From assembly GCA_029237695.1 (NCBI GenBank), contig CM055265.1:44261331-44325330 (forward strand): a DNA stretch of 64,000 nt. The letters are read 5' to 3'. The position numbers and the translations under genes are program-made. Of the stretch, positions 1 through 12,100 are shown one piece after another. The stretch comes from Conchocele bisecta. Its lineage: Eukaryota > Mollusca > Bivalvia > Lucinida > Thyasiridae. Position 1 is the stretch's first letter, and each line of letters opens with the position of its first letter. Under the pieces are notes generated by a model. It did no database searches. It was given only the letters and a program-made list of their open reading frames with translations, and was not told the DNA's origin.

Positions 1-1365
1 TGAATAAATATATTTTGGGAATTTATCTCATTTATGTTTGAATACGAGATACCGGGAGTCCAACCTGTTGGCCCGGCCTTGAGTGACCTTAGCTGTTGAT
101 AGGCAGTTATACATCAATATCAACCGTTCACACTCGCGTTTGTCATCTATTTACAACAACAATACCTGATCTTGATTTGTATTACATAATTATTATGTAA
201 AAATAGTGGCCTCCACCTTACTTTGTAGATTGTAAGATATTGCTTCTGGTCACGCGTCTAGTCATATCTGCCATATCAGTGTTGTTTTAATATTGAACTG
301 TGTACATGTATCTATTCAGTGCATCATTTAACTTTGTTTATTCATTCATTAGTAAAGTCATGAATGCATATAGCAATACAAAAGCATGGTAAACTCTGAT
401 ACAGTCTATACTTGTTACAGAATACTTTCTTGAATCAAAGTAGTGAAAGTACTGATAACGCATAATTATATTCTAGATCTCGAGTACTGTTTTCCAATAT
501 AATGCACGTAACGCTCATTAACTCAAATTTCTATAAACTCAAATTATTCTTCTCCGTCTTCTGTGTAAACGAGTATAGACTGTTGTTATCTTTAAACTTG
601 TCATTGTATAAAACATGTAAAACCGCACAATGGCGTCGCCAGATGGGGTCCTTTTATTCACCAGTCTGTTTAATCACTGTAGGGTGACTAATGTAGACCC
701 AGATCAGACTGCGCGGATGTGCATGCTGGTTCATCTACATGGCCCATCCACTGGAAACCCAGATCAGGCTGCGCGGATGCGCACGTTAGTTTGTTTTCTT
801 TTCACTGGAAACAAAGATCAGACTGCGCGGTTGCACAGGCTGGTTTGTCTACACTGGAAATAAGGTCAATATTGATCTCGAACCGCCTCCCTTTTTGTGT
901 AAGCTGGTGACGCCACTGCCTTATTTTATTACTTGATCCACCTAGTCACAATATTGATAATATTGTTCAATGTTTCAGCTTTTTACGACAATAAACCGAC
1001 TACCAAACCATAATCGGCTACAACAGGTATTTCAGGAAATGTTAGATTTTTCTACTGCTCCGTAGTGACGTTATTTCGTTCAGCAATATTGAAAATATAA
1101 CATTTCCAGCAGACAACAAAATTTAATTCAGCACATTAAGGGTTAACACCTTTCACCCCGCTATGGTTTGGTTCTTCCCTATTTGATTTACAAACCAAAG
1201 TTTCAAGCAAATCCGAAAACTGAAAACTTAACATAAACTTTTAAGTCATTTGACCTTTACCTTGGGCACAGGGGCAGCATGAGTGGGACACAGCATGAAT
1301 ATATGATTGATGACTAATAAGCATATGAAGTTTCAAGTCAATGAGAATATTTGATGATAAATAAA
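1..1365. other. Non-coding sequence with repeat fragments
   Basis: No gene is supported here. About 40-128 matches the 3' tail of the SINE family seen complete at 24467-24823 and 40015-40417 (GACCTTAGCTGTTGATAGG motif). At 690-850 there are three diverged copies of a short AGATCAGACTGCGCGGATG motif, which also occurs inside the CTGTGACTGG MITE family found later in the window. The short ORFs over these repeats are not credible genes. Confidence 0.6.
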
Positions 1366-1640
1366 TTACTGCATTGGTTCCCAGAACACGAGCAGAATGC
1401 TCCTGCAAGCCGCCAGCTTTCGCCAGTTTCTCTTGTCCACATGAATGTGATGCTCATGAACGACTAGCAGCAAATTCTGTCCAAGTGTTCGGTTAGCTCT
1501 AACCCCCGGCCAACACAAAATGGGATATTTCCTGTTTATATTGTAACGGGAGGAGAAAATATGCACCCCGACCCGGGACTCGAACTCGGCACCTCCCGCT
1601 TACAAGGTGGTCATACCGACTGAGCTAACAGGGCACAGAT
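1366..1640 (-). mobile_element. tRNA-derived SINE
   Basis: Read on the minus strand, 1640 to about 1560 looks like a tRNA: a box A (TAGCTCAGTCGG) near 1615-1627, an anticodon-like loop, and a box B (GAGTTCGAGTCC) near 1575-1587. The two acceptor-stem halves do not pair, so this is not a functional tRNA gene. It is followed on the same strand by about 200 bp of unrelated body, as expected for a tRNA-headed SINE. The 3' end is approximate. Confidence 0.65.
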
Positions 1641-3424
1641 ACATATCTTCTCTCCTGAGTTACTAGATCTGTACCGCGACAATATACAGGAACTACTTTG
1701 TGTTAATCACTCCGCAATAAGAGTGGATGACAGGAGTGATACGGACGAAAGTAGCACACTAGCCGAGTCTTAAGTGCGGCTTAAGATTAAGATTCGCTAA
1801 TAATGCCGGTATATAAACTGGTGGCATGGTTAACCAAAATTGTAGCGAAAGTTTTGTTTATATTAGTCCGAACACATCTCCCATATTGGACCCTAATTTA
1901 TCAGTACATGAATCAGTTTACAAATTAGATAGCATCATGGTGAATCTGTACCATTTGATTTTTGAAGATCCATCAACTCTTTCAAGAGCCGACTTGTATC
2001 CCCAGTGGACTCCATGGAGGAAGTGGGCGATTTCGTGTCATCCATCACTCAAGCAGTGAATATGTAGATTGGAAATAACTAATTGACTTTATGCGGGCAA
2101 AAACTGGTAACAGTAACGACTATTCTTATTTAGAATTCAAGATTTTCACATTTTTTTCACACACGAGTGTCGTGCTTTGGCGCTGTGCTTTCATTGAAGA
2201 CTGACATCAGAAACTGAAACCAGAGGTAGGTCAAAATGAGAAATCATTCTAAAACCAGACTAAAGCTAGAGACTATTCACACGGTTACCTTCTTGTTCGT
2301 TTTAATAATATTTCGTACCGGGTCGGTTCGTCCGACATGTGTAGCGAACAATCGCAACTATTGGGACGAACAGTTCGCGTGTACTTCATTCCGACAGATC
2401 GGGTAGGCGGAAGGGTACCTGGTCAATTCGTACCCATGCCATTTCGTACCCGGTTTGGTCAGTTTTTACCTGTTCTTTGGTCAATTCGTACCCATAGCAA
2501 GTCATTCCGTACCCATTTTGGTAATTTCGTACCCATACTGCATATTATGATGCCGAAATAAGGTAGGAATTGTAAGTTAAGTTACAAGCAACTTTTTGTT
2601 TTCTTTATAATAGCAAATGAATGGGTTGCAAATGAGTTGATGTATATGTAAAAGTTTGATTATTATAATGTATGCATATTTTACATATATATAGTCACAT
2701 GCAAATAGATAAGAATATGAAAACTAGCAAAGTTTTGCGTGTCTATAGTGTTTTATTATTATAAGTATTATTGTTATTTATATATCGATCTAGTGAACAC
2801 GATTCAATTCCAGATAGAACACAGTGTGGCGATTAACAGAATACTATAATATATCATTATATATTAAAATAAGTCAATAACAATACAATACAATACAATA
2901 TATTTTATTCTGGTATATAACATATATTACATGTTTTTACCATAAGAAAATGTAGTACAGTGAGACATGATAAATTAAATTAATTATCGTGTTTGAGGAG
3001 CTTGGAATGTGAAAGCTGAATGATACGTTGAATGATATTGTATATAAATTTCTAAATAAATTACATGTACAAGCGTCCGTGCTTACGGCGATATTGGATA
3101 GCAATCTCAGTGACGTTCCTGTTTGAATGCCATTGTGTTTGCAGTCCGCTATTGCCCAACCACCACGCACATTGGACTTTGATTCAGTGTGAGCATTGTG
3201 AATGTTCTCGTGCATATCGCAATAATGAATGTCAACCACGGAGACTCCTCAGGGGTCTCATTGTTTGCCACTCAAGATTGCCATTGCATTAGATCAATTC
3301 AGACAATGCATATTTACTATAGTCATGTCGATGTAACTTCTGATACATAATACTTGCGAAGTTCGCAGCCAGTATAGCCCCAGGTCAGTCTGCATACTCG
3401 TGTAGGTTTTGCTTATATTTAACG
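1641..3424. other. Non-coding, AT-rich
   Basis: No gene is supported. From 2315 to 2535 a short motif related to TTCGTACCC recurs at least six times in diverged form, a degenerate local repeat. The rest is AT-rich sequence with simple runs, such as the ACAAT-type run near 2880-2900. Confidence 0.5.
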
Positions 3425-3683
3425 GCGGCACTGGCTCTAGGACCTTGCATGCCGTCTCCCAAGAATGGGAGAATGAACGGAGGTAGAGACTTTTTGAGAG
3501 AAGCCGGTAATTCGTATTTACAGAGCAACTACGAATTATCGGTACCCATTTACAGCTGGGTGAACTGGAGCAGTGTGGATAAAGTGTCTTGCTCAAGGAC
3601 ACAACGCACGCCGCTAGTCAGGCTCGAACCCACGACCCTTGGATCAGTAGTCCGACACACTAACCATTACGCCACGGCGCTCC
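3425..3683 (-). mobile_element. tRNA-derived SINE
   Basis: On the minus strand the element starts near 3683 with a tRNA-like head: box A (TGGCGTAATGGTTAGTG) at about 3658-3676 and box B (GGTTCGAGCCTGA) at about 3619-3632. The body contains the motif CTTGAGCAAGACAC followed by CAGCTGTAAATGGGTACC, a conserved body type I recall from widespread metazoan SINEs. The family name is not assigned. The ORFs across it are artefacts. Confidence 0.75.
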
Positions 3684-6600
3684 ACCTAACTCGTGTAGGC
3701 AGATCACGGGATCTATATATACTGCCGAATAAATCCGCAAGACCTACTTGGTAATTATTCGATTATATTCCATTGTTTACTGTGCGCCTTTTAAAAGCAT
3801 GGAACAAAAAGTGACTAACATTCAATGCTGTGTTCTGTGCTGACATTAACTGATCAAACTTATTTATCGTTGGCCAGTGACAATAATATTTTGCAAAATA
3901 TAACAAATGTATTTTAATATTTTGCATTTGCGAACAGTATATGACCAGATCACGTCACGATGGTGTACATTGTTAGCTGTAAAGCCACATCTGGATATTA
4001 CTTAATATAAGTATTGTTTGCTTGTATTTACAGTCGGGTGTACAATGGTGGAATATATTTATAATTATAATGGATTCTGATTAATACAATGTAAATTAAG
4101 CTAATAGGGTCAAACTAATTTCATTGTGAGCATATTTCTTTCTTTTTTCAATCCGTTGAGTAGTTAATTGGTGCATTAAAGCGGAACTATTTTCATTGTA
4201 AACAAATAATCTTTAGCACACCACAAAAGTTTATTTGATATGTGTGCTAATCAGTTGATCGAGTAATTATTTTTCTGTCGGTAATAACGATTTTCAACAG
4301 AGTATACCCTGATCAGTTATATTTTAATTCACAGAATGTTCATGCAGTTACTATTTTGTAATTAATAACGCTTGACAATAGTGTATACCAAGATCAGTTA
4401 TATTAAATCACCGAATGATTACTATATTGCTTGTCAAATAAAAAATAGTCCACTGATTCTTATACCGGTCTACGTCGATGGTCGCAAGACAATTCAGGTT
4501 TTATTAAACCGTATCATTTATGACAGCATTTGTGACACCTCGTAGGCTAATTATTGTCTCGGCACACGCCACCATTGATTTGGAATCAACAGGTTTTATG
4601 GACAGGTGCTTAGCTAATTAAATGTATTATTTAAATCACCGAATAACGAGTTACTACATCGAGTGCCATTGATAACAGCGTATACCAAGATCATTTATAT
4701 TCAAATCACTGAATGACCAGTCCGCTGCTGACGGACAAGTATATAATACGGACCAATACTTTGCGGACCATATGGGTAATAGGTGCACATGTACATTTCA
4801 GGACGGTGTGAGATAATTTCTGCTTAACAACGCGTGTTTATTTATGATTTATATTAAGATCAAATCCCGAATCATGCATGTATAGGAATTATCAATTTAA
4901 ATGATATGTATGCAGGAATTATATTATTTTAAATATAAAATTATTAGTATTTTTGCAAATGTTTCAGTATAATTCAATAGTCCGAGGCTATTCATTTCCT
5001 ATCTGCTAATTTCGTTGATAACATGAAGTATACTCACTAATAAACAGCAATTCTAATTATTTCAGTGGAGCCCCTCTTAAACGGACACACATACAGAATT
5101 ACTTTGGTTAGCTGTGTCCGTGTTTAATTAAGGGTTATATTATGATATGATCTTGAGTGATGTATGTAGAAATTATATTAATTTAAATATAAAAAAAATA
5201 CTCTTTTTTTTGCGAATGTATATACTGGCGTAATTTATTATTATATTTATTAACTGTCTTCAAATTAAGTTGATAAAAGTAAGTAAACATAAAGGATAAT
5301 ACAATAGAGCAAGTGAACAGGGGTTGACGCATACCGGCAGTCACTGGGGAAAAACTAGAACAAATTTTGAACTTTGGCCTGCTTCATATAGTGGGGGGCA
5401 TAATACTATTACAGTGGAGCCTCTCTTAAAAGGACACCCAGTTCTTGGCTTCAATGTAATTTATGAAAAATTTATATAAAATGATAATGGAAACATGTAT
5501 TTTCTGTATAATTTATCTAGAATGAGAATGTTACGTGATTGTAAATTTGCTGATAGAAGTAACTATGGGAAAATGTAATGGTTGGCATGATCACAATTAT
5601 GTTGTGAATGGAGGAATGTGACCTATATCATTAGTAGCTAGTCAAGCATCCCATCGCAAAATATGATTGCACTACTGGCACGGGACAAACATGTGCATTG
5701 TAAGACACAAATCACATGCTACCCGTGTGCCAGTTGTGTAATTCGGGTTATTGGTACCTGTCGCTAATAGTGTAATAGAACATAATATATATATATATAT
5801 CAAGTATATGCTATCAGCACACAGGGTTCGTACACATTTGCACTATACACGTACCAGTAAAGATCAGTTTTGTTTTGTTTTGTTGTGAGTTCATTCCTTT
5901 TAAATATATTAGTTAAAACAACGTAAATAAAAGTATATAAGTAACCACGATTGCAGAAACAAAATAAAAAAAAATCGGCATCGCTTATAATAAACATGTT
6001 TTACTGATCCCATTTCTTTTTTCAGGCAACTTGGTTCAGAAACACGATATATATCTAGGACTCAGTGTCATCAATTAAGGACATTAGTTCAGCAAAACTC
6101 CGACAAGTGTTAATTTGTGTCCCACTTAAACATGGCATTTTGTTGAAGCATATCATTATCAGGATGCGCTTGCACTATGTACTGTTATATCACTGGTACC
6201 GCCTTACCACAACTCAATACGTGTAAACCAAACTACTACCGGACCCTTAATATATCGTTTGTGTTGGCCGTATATCTTATTATCTGGATGGCACATTCCT
6301 TTTCAATAAACTGTGACCCACGTCATTGATTCTTGTCAAATCTCTGAGGGAGGAGATCCGAGATCAGGGTTCGTTACACTTCTGCTTTTATCTTAGGGAT
6401 GTATTGACGACGTTGTGTTGCCAGGGCAGGACATCTGGTGATTATATGAACTATATCCTCGTCCTCCAGTTGTCATAGCTGGTATGTCGGAGTGGTTGTA
6501 TATAGTTACTGAATCTATGTTTATTTGATTGCAAGATGTAAGTTTCTGTCACGATACGGACTTTAGTAAATACCTTGTGTACTTCTGTAACGGCAGTAAC

Positions 6601-7559
6601 TAATACGTCCCATTCGAATGGTGGGTTTTGCCAATTTCAAGAGTTATTTTTTCTATTTATTTTCTTTTCAATCACAAACATACATGTTACATATACTAGT
6701 AAATATATGTCACTGGAGTGTACATGACAGGATGGTACAAGTCCACTTTATTTCAATTATTATAATACAGTGGAATCTCACTATACTATATCAAGAGTTG
6801 ATATGTTCATGGGTTTCACTGTTGATTTATTTATGACGTCATCTTTCAGAGATTTAGTCCAGTAGAGCTCCAATTAGAAGGTGAAGAGCACCGAGAGCAG
6901 TTCGTGTAGGTAGCGACATTGCACACCATTACACACCATGCATGCCCCATTACACACCATGCCCCATGCACACCATTACTGATTAAGCTGTATACTTTCA
7001 TTAATATTGACATCGTTCTCCTTCTTGCTAGTTCTTAAGATACATAATTTAAGTGTTCAATTCAATCTTCACAGTTTAATGTACAAACAAAGCAAACAAC
7101 AACAACAAAAAAAAAAAAAAAAAAAAAAAACCGTTACCGTTTTAAGTGTTCGTGGAAATGGTCACAATAATCGTTCTTTAATTTGGAGGTGCGATGACTT
7201 TTGGCGGGAGATGTTGGTACGACGCGTGTGTTAATGGGATGCGGAAATGACTATCAATTTTTAGGAACTTTTATCGATTCTGGCACGATCTGCGCTACTC
7301 GTCATACATAAACAACATATACTGTAGTTCCTTCTGCATTGCATGTGATGTATCATCTGCCCCATACATAATTTACCTGTGATTGATCAATTTAATGTGG
7401 AATAATACTTTTTTAATTTGTGCCGATTTGTGGTCTCCTTAGCAGATTTTTTCCCCAGACCCGTCTATGTGAAAATTATGATATATAATATACTGTCACA
7501 AATTGTATGATGGCCCATGAGAGAAGAGGTGGTATTTTTGAACAAGACTGGATCAGGTG
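3684..7559. other. Non-coding, AT-rich with MITE ends
   Basis: No gene is supported. Three diverged copies of a motif like GTATACCAAGATCAGTTATA sit near 4300, 4381 and 4680. MITE ends of the type CAGTGGAGCCTCTCTTAAA occur near 5064 and 5414, with a related end at 6771. A homopolymer A run lies at about 7108-7131. The first exon or exons of the SPIDR gene could lie here or outside the window; I could not identify them. Confidence 0.5.
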
Positions 7560-8790
7560 TTCAGAAGGTTTTTCAGAATTGAATACGAAGGTGAGCCCAA
7601 CACACCACAGGCGATCTGCATGTTGATAAGATATTGTATTATACTTTTTTAGGCGTGTAGACAAAATTACAATGTAGTTATTCGATAGTCTAAGTATTAT
7701 AATCAAGGCTTTGAACTCTGTCAGTCTGTGCGCCTCAATTTCACCATCACCAGTTTCAAGAAGTAATATCCTTTCTATTTCTCATAAAATCCCATTATTC
7801 CTAGTGCCTACTCAGAGCTAGGGCCGACCTGGGCCTAATAAAACCCAACACATAATCAACAATTTACACGTAGAAGCCGTACCAGCCCGAAAACCTGACG
7901 CTAGTCGCCCGACTACGCTAGGTCGAACACGACTTCATATTGCGCTGTCATGAAAATTCTCAAGACTAAACTGAACAGATCAGGATTTCAAGAATCCTCA
8001 AGATTTTTCAATAAAGTAATAATAGTTATCGATGTAAAATGCGGAAATACAATCAAAATCTACCTAGAAGAGCGATCTTTATTTATTTTCTTAGCATCTG
8101 ATCTCAAAGACTTGCAATACATTTGTTTACTATACAGATCACATGACTCGTGGAAAATCACCGGCTGCTATGTGTTCTCTAATTGGTTGATTGGTAACCA
8201 GATGGCCAATAAGAAACTGTTTTACAATCGGATATATTTGTGCGGCTCATATGACCAGTAAACGCAACATATGCTGATAAGAAAATAAATAAAGATAGCT
8301 CTTGTAGGTAGATTTTGATTGTGTTGTATTTCCGCATTTTACATCAATAACTAGTATTCTTTTATTGAAAAATCTTGAGGATTCTTGAAATCCCGATTTG
8401 GTCTGTTTAGTTTAGTATTGAGAATTTTAGTGAAAGTGCGATGCGAAGTCCTGTCTGATCTAGCGTAGTCGTGTGACTTGTGTCGGGTTTTCGGGCTGGT
8501 ACGGCTTCTGCGTATAAACTGCTGATTATGTGTCGGGTTTTATTAGGCGCAGGTGGGCCTTAGCTCTGTGTAGGCATTAGGAATAATGTGAGTTTATGAG
8601 AAATAGGAAATATATTACTTCTTGAAACTGGTGATGGTGAAATTGAGGCACAAAGAGTTCAATTCAAAGCCTTGATTGTAATACTTTGACTGCAGAATGA
8701 CTACATTTTTGTTCTGTATGTCTAAAACAGTATAATGCACCATCATATCAGCATGCCGATCGCCTGTGGAACACACAAGGGAAATCTTGC
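7560..8790. mobile_element. Large foldback (long inverted repeat) element
   Basis: The left arm (about 7560-8100) and right arm (about 8270-8790) are diverged reverse complements over roughly 500 bp each, with a central spacer of about 170 bp. Matching blocks include CACCATCACCAGTTTCAAGAAG (7742-7763) against its complement near 8622-8643, and the ATAAATAAAGAT blocks flanking the spacer. No transposase reading frame is present, so it is a non-autonomous foldback element or an inverted duplication. Confidence 0.8.
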
Positions 8791-9060
8791 ATGTTACAAA
8801 ATTACTATGATGGTGCGTCTAGTTTTCGGGTTTATATTTAATTAGGATGATAAACATTTGATTCAATGTTGCATACCTTCAAAATGTATAGCTTCAATTG
8901 TTTCATCTTTGCATTGCTCACATAGCAACATGGGGATCCACTGGAAATGGTTCTAAACTGCTGCCAATGTTTTTTAGTTAGAGAAAATACAAAATAAGAA
9001 ACAACAGCAGACGACAATTTTCGGTTCCCGCCTTCTACGGTTAATGTTGTATAACTTCAG

Positions 9061-9163
9061 GCTAGATCTGCGGGAGATAATGGGTCCAGACAGAAAGGAT
9101 ACGGAACCAGTGTCAGTGGTATTGATAGGGAAACGGGCGCAGCAACCAACACTGATGAAACAA
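9061..9163 (+). CDS. SPIDR: SPIDR exon 1 of those found
   Basis: Acceptor TATAACTTCAG ends at 9060 and the donor CAA|GTAAGA follows 9163. It reads ARSAGDNGSRQKGYG... and ends in phase 1, which the next exon requires. The peptide is polar and Ser/Gly/Thr-rich, so homology alone is weak. Support comes from phase, splice sites and GC content. A TTAA-type MITE end lies 17 bp before the acceptor. It begins in phase 0, so at least one upstream exon is missing. Confidence 0.6.
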
Positions 9164-12100
9164 GTAAGACTGATTCCAGAGCTCCAGATAAGCTCAGGCC
9201 ATTGAAAAGCTAAAAAAAACAGTAACATTTTATGCTACCGGATGGGCAATTATTAAGTTATTTTGGTTGAAAAGAATGTAGACGTTTTTACATTGCCTCA
9301 TTACATTGATTTCATGTGCTAACATCATCATTTGTGGTTCTGACTGGAGAAATGGGGCTTATGGGATTTGCGACTAGTGTAGCTCATCAAATAGCACACT
9401 CCTGTAGCCTGATAACAATTTATATTGCTTGTTAGAGGCATGATGGGCGTTTCGTTGATATAATGGTGAACAGTACAGATCCTGGATGGACTGTGTGGAT
9501 GCACAGGCTGATCTGGATATACACTGGTAGAAAATTCTCCATTTCTCCAGTCACAGCCACATTTTACCAATCTGGCAATGAAACATCACCAAAAGTAGTT
9601 TGAAATTCATATACATATCTAACATATCTACAACAATTTATTTTCGGTCAGTATGTCGTCAGCCAATGTAAACTATATTGCTTGATAATTCCAGCACAAA
9701 AATATTTACACAATTCCCTAACATTTGATTGGTCCGTAGCAAGTCTCTGTCTAAAATTTAGATCCCAGTAAACTCCCACGCCGAACTACTTTACGTAACC
9801 GTCAGGCGCAGTTAAAATAATTCTTAAGAAAACGGAAAATAAACACATTTTCTTAATAAATTTATTTAAAATACTGGAATTATAAGGAATGAATGGCCTT
9901 TTTGTTGAATTTATCGGGGATATAAACTTGGAAAAGTCGCGGGAATACTGGACGAGGCCTTCCGGCCTTCGTCCAGTATTCCCGCGACTTTTCCAAGTTT
10001 ATACCCCGATAAATTCCACAAAAAGGCCATTCATTCCTATAATGAATTGTAGGCCAGAGTATCGCTTGGAGCTCCAGTGGCAATGACTCGGACAGCGACA
10101 CAAAACTGGATGCGAGGAAACGGAGACGACCGTCTATGGGGAGTCACGCCAAGTCCAAACGCAGATCAGCTACTGTACGTCTCATTAATGGGCCTGTGGA
10201 AGAAGGGGGCTGAGTCCCATAGCCCTCTTCTTCCACAGGCCCCTTCAATTGTTTGTACCTGCCAAATTCTAAGCTAATGGAACAAAACTTTGAGGGACTA
10301 GTGTTTCAGTTACCTAAAAATCTGGGGCCCGTTTTACTAAACTTCGTTTATGAGTCTGTAAATTTCACATTAAGTTTTTTTTCTTGTAAACAATTAGTGG
10401 ATTTACATTTATTGAGCATAGGCTGCTGCAGTTCCATCAATTGAAATTTCCAGACGATCCTAAATTTGCACTTGAGAACATTTAGTTGTACACAGTTTAG
10501 TGAAACAGGCCCCTGGACTAATGTAATTGTAGTTCTAGTTTGATTTTATCTATTATATTCTGACTAAAGACATTTGTTAGTTTTAGCTTTTAAATTGTGG
10601 ACTAATTTGGAAAGACATGTTCATTTGTTGTGGAATAAATGACCATGACGATTCCCAGGCCTTTATTGCTTACACCATTTTCCTGTTGTGTTGTAGAGGT
10701 TAGAACACACGTTCATTTGTTGTGGAATAAATGACCATGACGATTCCCAGGGCCTTTATTATACCCCCACAAACAAAGTTTGTTGGGGGTATATAGGAGT
10801 CAGCTTGTCGGTCGGTCGGTCGGTCGGTCGGTCTGTCGGTCTGTTGGAAATTCCCTTCTGCTCTATATCTTCTACACCGATGCATGGATTATCAAATGGC
10901 TTGGCACAAATGTTTCTCATGATGAGAAGGTGTGTCGCGATCAATAACCACGCACCTACGTCCAAGGTCAAGGTCACAGTTGAAGGTCAAACCTATAGAA
11001 ATTCCCTTCCGCTCTATATCTTCTACACTGATGCATGGATTATCAAATGGCTTGGCACAAATGTTTCTCATGATGAGAAGGTGTGTCGCGATCAATAACC
11101 ACGCACCTACGTCCAAGGTCAAGGTCACAGTTGAAGGTCAAAGGTCAAACCTATTGAAATTCCCTTCCGCTCTATATCTTCTACACCGAAGCATGGATTA
11201 TCAAATGGCTTGGCACAAATGTTTCTCATGATGAGAAGGTGTGTCGCGATCAATAACCACGCACCTACGTCCAAGGTCAAGGTCACAGTTGAAGGTCAAA
11301 GGTAAAAAATATTGAAATTCACAAATGGCTTGGCACAAATGTTTCTCATGATGAGAAGGTGTGTCGCGATCAATAACCACGCACCTACGTCCAAGGTCAA
11401 GGTCACTGTTGAAGGTCAAAGGTCAAACCTATTGAAATTCCCTTCCGCTCTATATCTTCTACACCGATGCATGGATTATCAAATTGCTTGGCACAAATGT
11501 TTCTCCTGATGAGAAGGTGTGTCGCGATCAATAACCACGCACCTACGTCCAAGGTCAAGGTCACAGTTGAAGGTCAAAGGTCAAACCTATTGAAATTCCC
11601 TTCCGCTCTATATCTTCTACACCGATGCATGGATTATCAAATGGCTTGGCACAAATGTTTCTCATGATGAGAAGGTGTGTCGCAATCAATAACCACGCAC
11701 CTACGTCCAAGGTCAAGGTCACAGTTGAAGGTCAAAGGTCAAACCTATTGAAATTCCTTCCGCTCTATATCTTCTACACCGATGCATGGATTATCAAATG
11801 CCTTGGCACAAATGTTTCTCAGGATGAGAAGGTGTGTCGCGATCAATAACCACGCACCTACATCCAAGGTCAAGGTCACAGTTGAAGGTCAAAGGTCAAA
11901 AATATTGAAATTCCCAAATGGCTTGGCACAAATGTTTCTCATGATGAGAAGGTGTGTCGCGATCAATAACTTCGCACCTACGTCCAAGGTCAAGGTCACT
12001 GTTGAAGGTCAAATGTCAAACCTATTGAAATTCCCTTCCGCTCTATATCTTCTACACCGATGCATGGATTATCAAATGGCTTGGCACAAATGTTTCTCAT

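Noticed and set aside
1560..1640. Possible tRNA gene (minus strand, Thr-like anticodon loop)
   Set aside because: Box A and box B are present but the acceptor stem halves do not pair and a SINE body follows.
3610..3683. Possible tRNA gene (minus strand)
   Set aside because: Head of a SINE; the cloverleaf is incomplete and a conserved SINE body follows.
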